Positions 59,088-64,000 of a stretch of DNA of 64,000 bases are shown here, in pieces; position 1 is the stretch's first letter; each line of letters starts with the position of its first letter. Origin of the DNA: Bradyrhizobium genosp. L (GTDB lineage: Bacteria > Pseudomonadota > Alphaproteobacteria > Rhizobiales > Xanthobacteraceae); contig NZ_CP061378.1 in NCBI RefSeq assembly GCF_015624485.1, positions 6,510,001 through 6,574,000 on the forward strand. Reading direction: 5' to 3'. A program made the translations under genes and the position numbers. The notes below the pieces were generated by a model, which was not told the origin of the DNA, searched no databases, and saw only the letters and a list, made by a program, of their open reading frames with translations.

Positions 59088-61445
59088 TCAATTCCAGGTG
59101 TAGCGAACGCTGCCGATCACGGTTCGCCCGGAGCCGAGGAAACAGGAGTTCGCCGTCGAGCACCAGGAGACGTAATACTTGTCGAACAGGTTGGTGGCAT
59201 TCACCGCGAGCGTGACGCCGCGCAGCCGACGGTCGAGATTGGACAGGTCGTAATGCACGGCCACATCGAACAGCGTGTAGCTCGGAATCGAAAGCGTGTT
59301 GGCGAGGTCGCCATAGGAATCGCCAATGTAGCGCACGCCGCCGCCGAAGCCGAAGCCCGTGAGCTGGCCCTGCTGAAAGGTGTAATCGGCCCATAGCGCC
59401 GCCTGATTCATCGGCTGGACGATGAGGTGCTTGTTGAGCTGGGAGGGCGTATTGGTCTTGGTCGTCAAGGTGTCGGTATAGGCGTAGGAGGCAAGCAGCT
59501 TGAGCCCTTCCGTCAAACTTACTTGTGCCTCGAACTCGCCACCACGCGATCGCGCCTCGCCGGTCTGATCGCTGAACCCCACAATGGCCGACGGCGTAAC
59601 GACGTTCTGCTGCGTTAGGTCGAACAGCGCTGCAGTCAGTAGCAAGTTCGTACCGGCGGCCTGGTATTTGACGCCGATCTCGGCCTGCTGGGCGGTGGTC
59701 GGGACGGGCGCACCGCCGGCCACTGTCACCCCCAACGTCGGCTGGAATGAGGTCGCATAGGCGATATAGGGCGCAATGCCGGAGTCGAAGATGTAGTTCA
59801 GGCCGGCACGACCGGTGAATGCCTGATCATTCTGGGTCGTCTGCTTGTTGGTCACGAAATTCATCGAGTCAGTCGTAACCCAGTCGCTGCGACCAGTCAG
59901 GGTCAGGCGCCACCGGCCGAGCGCGACCTGGTCCTGCAGGTAGAGACCGGTCTGGTCCTGCACCTGGCTGGAGTGATTGGTCGTCGTCGTTGGAAACGCA
60001 ATCGCAGCGCCATAGACCGTGTTGTAGAGATTGATCTGAGGTGCAGCGCCGACGGTCATGTTGATTTGACTGTCGATGTGGCGATAGTCGACGCCAAACA
60101 GCGCGGTGTGCGCGAGTGCGCCCGTGGTGAACCGCGCCTCGGCCTGATTGTCCAAGGTGACGGAACTCGCATCCTCCGGGAACGAGAAAGCAGCGCGATT
60201 GAGCGTGCTGAAGTCTCCCGAGGCCGTGTTGGGAAGGGCCGCCGAGCCGATCGCACCGCCGCCAGCGACAGCATAGGTGTTGGTCTCAAGGTCGAAGTAG
60301 CGGACGTTCTGCCGCACCGTCCAAACTTCGTTGAACGAGTGCTCAAACTGATAACCAACCCACGCCTGGGTACGATCGAAATGATCGAAGCCGGGTTCGC
60401 CAAGGAACTTGGTCAGGGGAATGCGGCCGTTGGGATTGGAATACAGCGTTCCTTGCGACGGGAAGAACTGCAACGCCAGACCGGTGATGTCGCGCTGATA
60501 GCCGCTCAGGAAGGTGAAAGTGGTGTCGAGATCAGGCTTGTAGGTAAAGGATGGTGCAATCGCGCCGCGAAAGTCGTTGACGAAATCGGTCTGCGTGCCG
60601 CCGTCGTGGATGGTACCGGCAATGCGCCAGAACAGATCGCCCTTCTGATTGACCGCACCGACGCCGCCGACGTCGAAATTGGCCTGCACCTTGCCCCAGT
60701 TGTCGGCAAGCAATTCGAACGAGTTGAGCGGCGAAGCCGTGGGCAGGCGGCTAACCATGTTGACGAAGCCGCCGGGAGGGGCCTGTCCATAGAGCGATGA
60801 GCCGGGCCCGCGCAGCACCTCGACCCGTTCCAGAAGTGCGAGATCGAGTTTTGGCTGGCCGAACGAAGCCGCACCGTAGGGCAGCCGCATGCCATCGAGG
60901 AAGAGCTGTGCCTGGAAGCCGCGGATGAATATTGATTCAAACCGCGTGTCGTTCGGGCTGTTGGTGACGATGCCCGGCGTATAGCCGACCGCCTGCACCA
61001 CCGAGCGCGCACCCTGGTCGCGGATCTGGTCGGTGCCGATCACTGAAACCGACTGCGGCACTTCGAGGATCGGCGTGTTGGTCTTGGTGCCGGCGAGCGT
61101 CCGATGCGGGACGTAGCCCTGGATCGGGCCGTTACCCTGCTGGAACGTGCCGCGGCTGGCCGCGGTCTCGACATGCGGTGCGCTCTGCGGGCCGCGCGGT
61201 CCCGGCGCGACTCGCGGCCTGGCCGTGCGCGCCGCGCGAGCGGTACGCGGTGCCGTTCCGCGCGATTGCGCCCGCTGCTTCGGCGCATCGACCGTCACCG
61301 GAGGAAGCGTCGCTGCGCCCTGCCCGCTCGGCAATGTCTGCGCGGCCGCCGCTGTCGCATATCCCGCCAACGCCACGCTCAAACACACGATGACTGGAGT
61401 CTTCGCTCCGTTGCCCTGAAGTCCCACATCCACGCCCCATGCCAC
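59088..61445 (-). CDS. TonB-dependent siderophore receptor (FhuA/FoxA type)
   Basis: 785 aa. A signal peptide (VIVCLSVALAGYATAAAAQ) is followed by an unusual Arg/Pro/Ala-rich stretch (about 50-100), with a possible TonB box at ATLPPVTVDAPK. The plug domain has ILEVPQSVSVIGTDQIRDQG and FIRGFQAQLFLDGMRLPYG with LRGPGSSLYGQAPPGG. The 22-strand barrel ends in an aromatic-terminated TVIGSVRYTWN. GTG start. It takes up ferric siderophores, powered by a TonB system encoded elsewhere. It is the first gene of an operon with the PepSY protein. Confidence 0.95.
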   Translation of the reverse strand: MAWGVDVGLQGNGAKTPVIVCLSVALAGYATAAAAQTLPSGQGAATLPPVTVDAPKQRAQSRGTAPRTARAARTARPRVAPGPRGPQSAPHVETAASRGTFQQGNGPIQGYVPHRTLAGTKTNTPILEVPQSVSVIGTDQIRDQGARSVVQAVGYTPGIVTNSPNDTRFESIFIRGFQAQLFLDGMRLPYGAASFGQPKLDLALLERVEVLRGPGSSLYGQAPPGGFVNMVSRLPTASPLNSFELLADNWGKVQANFDVGGVGAVNQKGDLFWRIAGTIHDGGTQTDFVNDFRGAIAPSFTYKPDLDTTFTFLSGYQRDITGLALQFFPSQGTLYSNPNGRIPLTKFLGEPGFDHFDRTQAWVGYQFEHSFNEVWTVRQNVRYFDLETNTYAVAGGGAIGSAALPNTASGDFSTLNRAAFSFPEDASSVTLDNQAEARFTTGALAHTALFGVDYRHIDSQINMTVGAAPQINLYNTVYGAAIAFPTTTTNHSSQVQDQTGLYLQDQVALGRWRLTLTGRSDWVTTDSMNFVTNKQTTQNDQAFTGRAGLNYIFDSGIAPYIAYATSFQPTLGVTVAGGAPVPTTAQQAEIGVKYQAAGTNLLLTAALFDLTQQNVVTPSAIVGFSDQTGEARSRGGEFEAQVSLTEGLKLLASYAYTDTLTTKTNTPSQLNKHLIVQPMNQAALWADYTFQQGQLTGFGFGGGVRYIGDSYGDLANTLSIPSYTLFDVAVHYDLSNLDRRLRGVTLAVNATNLFDKYYVSWCSTANSCFLGSGRTVIGSVRYTWN

Positions 61446-61825
61446 TGATCGCTCAGCCGTAACGACGGGGCTCCGTTGTGGAAAGCATGCGCGCAGGTTG
61501 TGTTGATAGAACTTATCTTAGACCCGTTCCAACATGTCGCGATGACGCCAGCAATGAGCGCGAACTCGCCATCGGCTTTGCCTGGATGACCGCGATCGCG
61601 CACGATATAGCCGATCGGATATAACGTCAGCAGGACACGCATCCAGGACGAGCCGGGTTCCATCCGACACGACAACGGCTCGCAGCCGTCGGGCGGACTG
61701 TTACCGGATCACTCAGCGGGATCGGATCAGGCCCTCGCTTACGCCGCCGGAACACCTTAGGTTTAAGCCGGGCGCGGCGACCACGTTCGGGCTGTCGTCT
61801 GCCTCACTGCGGAGCGGACTGCGAC
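61446..61825. promoter_or_regulatory. Divergent control region between TonB receptor and GlxA-type genes
   Basis: 380 bp separate the two divergent genes. No open frame of interest was found. A weak dyad GATA-GAACT-TATC at 61505-61517 was the only imperfect inverted repeat near the receptor start. It matches neither a typical Fur/Irr site nor a RirA box, so the iron control of the operon is not visible here. Confidence 0.35.
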
Positions 61826-62872
61826 ATGACGATGCAAGAGCCGAGAATAGATCCGGCAGCGCCCGTTCCTGCCACCGATTTGAGCAGCCCGCAGCGTCAT
61901 GTGGTCGTCATCGTCTATCCCAACATCATGGCAATGGATGTTTGCGGACCGATGGAGGCTTTCTCCATGGCGAATATCCTGTCCAACCGCACGCTGTACC
62001 GGCTTTCGGTCGCCGCGGTCACCGCCGATCCGGTCACGACGTCGCTCGGGTTCAGCATCATGCCGAACCACCGGCTTGCCGACCTGGACGGCCCGATCGA
62101 CACCCTGCTGGTGGCGGGCGGCTACGGCCATGTCGACGCCTTGCGCGACCCGGTGCTGACCGGCTGGCTGCGCGACGCAGCGCCGCGCGCGCGTCGCCAT
62201 GGTTCCATCTGCACCGGCGCCTTTCTGCTCGCGGCGTCGGATCTGCTCCATCGCAAGCGCGCCACCACCCATTGGGCGCTGGCGCCGGCCTTCGCCAAGA
62301 ATTACCCGTCGACCACGCTGGAGGTCGATCGCATCTTCGTGCGGGACGGCCAGACCTATACCTCCGCCGGCATCACCGCCGGCATCGACCTGGCGCTCGC
62401 GCTGATCGAGGAGGATCACGGGCGGACGTTTGCCTTGCGGGTGGCCCGCAGCCTGGTCGTGTTTCTCAAGCGCCCCGGCGGGCAATCGCAGTTCAGCGCG
62501 CATTTGCAGGCCCAGTTCAGCGTGGTTCCCGCGATCCGCAGGGCGCAGGAATGGGCACTGGCGCATCTCGCCGACGACCTCAGCGCCAAGGCGCTGGCGG
62601 CTCATGTCGGGATGAGCGAGCGCAATTTCCGCCGGCTGTTCGTCGACGAGTTGCGCGAGACGCCGCGCGAATTTGTCGAGCGGATCCGGCTCGACGAGGC
62701 CAGGCGGCAGATCGAGGACACTGATTTGCCCGCTCAGGCTGTCGCAAAACGGTGCGGCTTCGGGACGGTGTACAGCCTGCGACGCGCCTTCGTGCGCCAG
62801 TTCGGCGTGACGCCGCAATGGTATCGGACGCACTTTCAGAACGAACCTGCGGCCGACAGCGACGCGGCTTGA
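61826..62872 (+). CDS. GlxA family transcriptional regulator (DJ-1/PfpI domain plus AraC HTH)
   Basis: 348 aa. The N-terminal DJ-1/PfpI-like domain includes DTLLVAGGYGHVDALRDPVL and HGSICTGAFLLAASDLLH, where the Cys follows the nucleophile-elbow position. The C-terminal AraC domain is RAQEWALAHLADDLSAKALA and AVAKRCGFGTVYSLRRAFVR. GlxA-type regulators control metabolism of nitrogen compounds. It is divergent from the TonB receptor, which may or may not be its target. GGAG lies about 11 nt before the ATG. Confidence 0.92.
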   Translation: MTMQEPRIDPAAPVPATDLSSPQRHVVVIVYPNIMAMDVCGPMEAFSMANILSNRTLYRLSVAAVTADPVTTSLGFSIMPNHRLADLDGPIDTLLVAGGYGHVDALRDPVLTGWLRDAAPRARRHGSICTGAFLLAASDLLHRKRATTHWALAPAFAKNYPSTTLEVDRIFVRDGQTYTSAGITAGIDLALALIEEDHGRTFALRVARSLVVFLKRPGGQSQFSAHLQAQFSVVPAIRRAQEWALAHLADDLSAKALAAHVGMSERNFRRLFVDELRETPREFVERIRLDEARRQIEDTDLPAQAVAKRCGFGTVYSLRRAFVRQFGVTPQWYRTHFQNEPAADSDAA

Positions 62873-63013
62873 GCCGCAAGCGGGCTTTGGCCGGATTTCC
62901 TCCATCTTTGGCCAGGAATGCACGGGCGGCTTGATGGCCGCGTGATGCGTTTTGCGATTTAATCGCGGACATCGTCCGCGCATACGGCGTTGTCGAGAGG
63001 AGCGCAGGTTTGG

Positions 63014-63658
63014 ATGCGCACCAGTGGAATGTTGGAATTATTTTCATTCGTCGATCGTTCTGCAGTGCCCGCGGTGCTCGACCATTTCTCTGCCGGCGTC
63101 GCTTTGCTCGATCGCAAGTTGAATGTGCAGTTCGCCAACAGGGCCCTCCGGGCCATGGCGAATGACGGAGCGCTGGCGCTGCGCGGCCGCACCCTTTCCA
63201 GCTCGTCGCCATCCCATGCACGCAAGCTCGATCGCATGACGCGCTCGGCGCTGCTCGGCGCGCCCGACGGCACCATGGCGATTCCGCATCCGCATGACGG
63301 CCGCCTCATCACCGTCCTGGTCACGGCGACACGCAACCGCGAATTCGACAGCTACGCCGCCCCTGCGCTCGCCGACAGCGCCGCGATCGTCTTCTCCTTC
63401 GATCCGGCCCGGCCGTCCGCGCTGCCGCCGGCATGGCTGATGGACGCCTATGACCTGACGATGGCCGAAGCCCAGGTGGCGCTGCAGGCCTCGCTCGGCC
63501 GCTCGGTCTCGGCCATCGGACTGCGGCTCAAGATCTCGCCGAACACGGTGAAGACCCACCTGCGGCACGTCTTCGCCAAGACCGGCGTTCACGGCCAGGT
63601 CGAACTGGTGGGGCTGATCGCAGCGCTGCGCGCGGTTCGGGGGGATGGAGAGAATTGA
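63014..63658 (+). CDS. LuxR-type helix-turn-helix regulator with PAS-like N-terminus
   Basis: 214 aa. The N-terminal part (VPAVLDHFSAGVALLDRKLN then VQFANRALRAMA) looks like a short PAS fold. The C-terminal LuxR helix-turn-helix is LTMAEAQVALQASLGRSVSA then ISPNTVKTHLRHVFAKTGVH. ATG at 63014 is chosen, with AGGAG 11 nt before. TTG at 62990 is in frame. Target unknown. It ends 44 bp before a terminator shared with the tRNA gene on the other strand. Confidence 0.88.
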   Translation: MRTSGMLELFSFVDRSAVPAVLDHFSAGVALLDRKLNVQFANRALRAMANDGALALRGRTLSSSSPSHARKLDRMTRSALLGAPDGTMAIPHPHDGRLITVLVTATRNREFDSYAAPALADSAAIVFSFDPARPSALPPAWLMDAYDLTMAEAQVALQASLGRSVSAIGLRLKISPNTVKTHLRHVFAKTGVHGQVELVGLIAALRAVRGDGEN

Positions 63659-63702
63659 GCGAGGCCATGGATTTCTGACATCGGACGAAGAAGTCCATGC
63701 AC

Positions 63703-63731
63703 AAAAAAGCCCGCCGAAAGGCGGGCTTTTT
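63703..63731. terminator. Bidirectional rho-independent terminator
   Basis: A 7-bp G+C stem (GCCCGCC-GAAA-GGCGGGC, 63709-63726) is flanked by AAAAAA on the left and TTTTT on the right. It therefore has T runs on both strands and can stop the LuxR-type gene from the left and the tRNA gene from the right. Confidence 0.92.
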
Positions 63732-63753
63732 CATCTCTGCCGGTTGAGAGATT

Positions 63754-63830
<77 letters not shown>

Positions 63831-64000
63831 TTAAACCGTTGTGCGCCTTGCAGAAAGAGGGCCTGAGCCGGTCGGCCAACGCGTCAAAACGGCGCCGATC
63901 GATCCGTCCGGGGGCTTCCTGAGAAGGCGACCCGGGCCGAAGCCGTTCGGGTGCGAGGCGTATGTATCAACGCAAGCTTGGTTTGGAAAGCCCCGCGGGC

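Noticed and set aside
61446..61600. Fur, Irr or RirA box upstream of the TonB-dependent receptor
   Set aside because: Only an imperfect GATA-N5-TATC dyad is present. It does not match the known iron boxes of rhizobia well enough.
61763..62983. 406-codon minus-strand frame opposite the GlxA-type gene
   Set aside because: It overlaps a gene with clear AraC and DJ-1 motifs and is Arg/His-rich without a domain, so it is a shadow.

Overview
The window looks like a chromosomal segment of a Bradyrhizobium-type alphaproteobacterium (Nitrobacteraceae, Hyphomicrobiales). The grounds are high G+C, a GapR/DUF2312 gene, a DUF1244 gene, an alphaproteobacterial Tol-Pal/TilS/FtsH block, and several families of palindromic intergenic repeats of the kind scattered through Bradyrhizobium genomes. 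The genus is inferred from gene content and recall, not from a search. Most of the window is housekeeping sequence. No phage, IS element or CRISPR array was seen.

Layout. 1-7.1 kb: the 5' part of an M3 peptidase gene (cut by the left edge), an orphan NtrC-type regulator, an L,D-transpeptidase and a DUF882/M15-like murein hydrolase. 7.4-16.5 kb: small conserved genes (gapR, DUF1244, DUF1036), pyk, osmC, a TetR regulator, a polytopic membrane protein, an orphan branched-chain-amino-acid-type binding protein, and an orphan zinc-ribbon protein. 16.1-28.8 kb, all on the minus strand: tolQ-tolR-tolA-tolB, then a GGDEF/EAL protein and a FeeM-like acyltransferase, then pal-cpoB-tilS-ftsH-DUF3052. The two signalling/acyltransferase genes sit inside what is normally one envelope locus. 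29-41 kb: crcB, sodB, GNAT, MATE, DUF2147, DUF3095, DUF2278, htpG, an atypical MBL protein, a divergent TetR/SDR pair with twin operators, and an AraC regulator. 41-49.8 kb: an ECF sigma factor, a pentose/polyol ABC operon (xylB-rbsA-rbsC-rbsB order) with a divergent ROK regulator, and a secreted asparaginase. 50-53.3 kb: acyl-CoA dehydrogenase plus TetR, and OpgC.

53.3-56.2 kb holds the most interesting locus, a compact minus-strand RiPP cluster. It has a 64-aa precursor with a perfect ribosome-binding site and an aromatic C-terminus (W51, F52, W55, F58), a radical SAM/SPASM maturase, a 2OG-Fe(II) oxygenase with H-x-D...H...R residues, and an unrecognised 185-aa protein whose GTG start follows the oxygenase stop almost directly. 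I infer cyclophane formation on the precursor C-terminus followed by hydroxylation. An MFS transporter gene lies just upstream. 56.3-63.7 kb: MFS transporter, an iron-uptake set (TonB-dependent receptor, PepSY protein, small membrane protein), a GlxA-type AraC regulator and a LuxR-type regulator. The window closes with a bidirectional terminator and an initiator tRNA-fMet gene.

Start codons were chosen by ribosome-binding sites and family length where possible. Family names come from recognition of the translated sequence. No database search was run.
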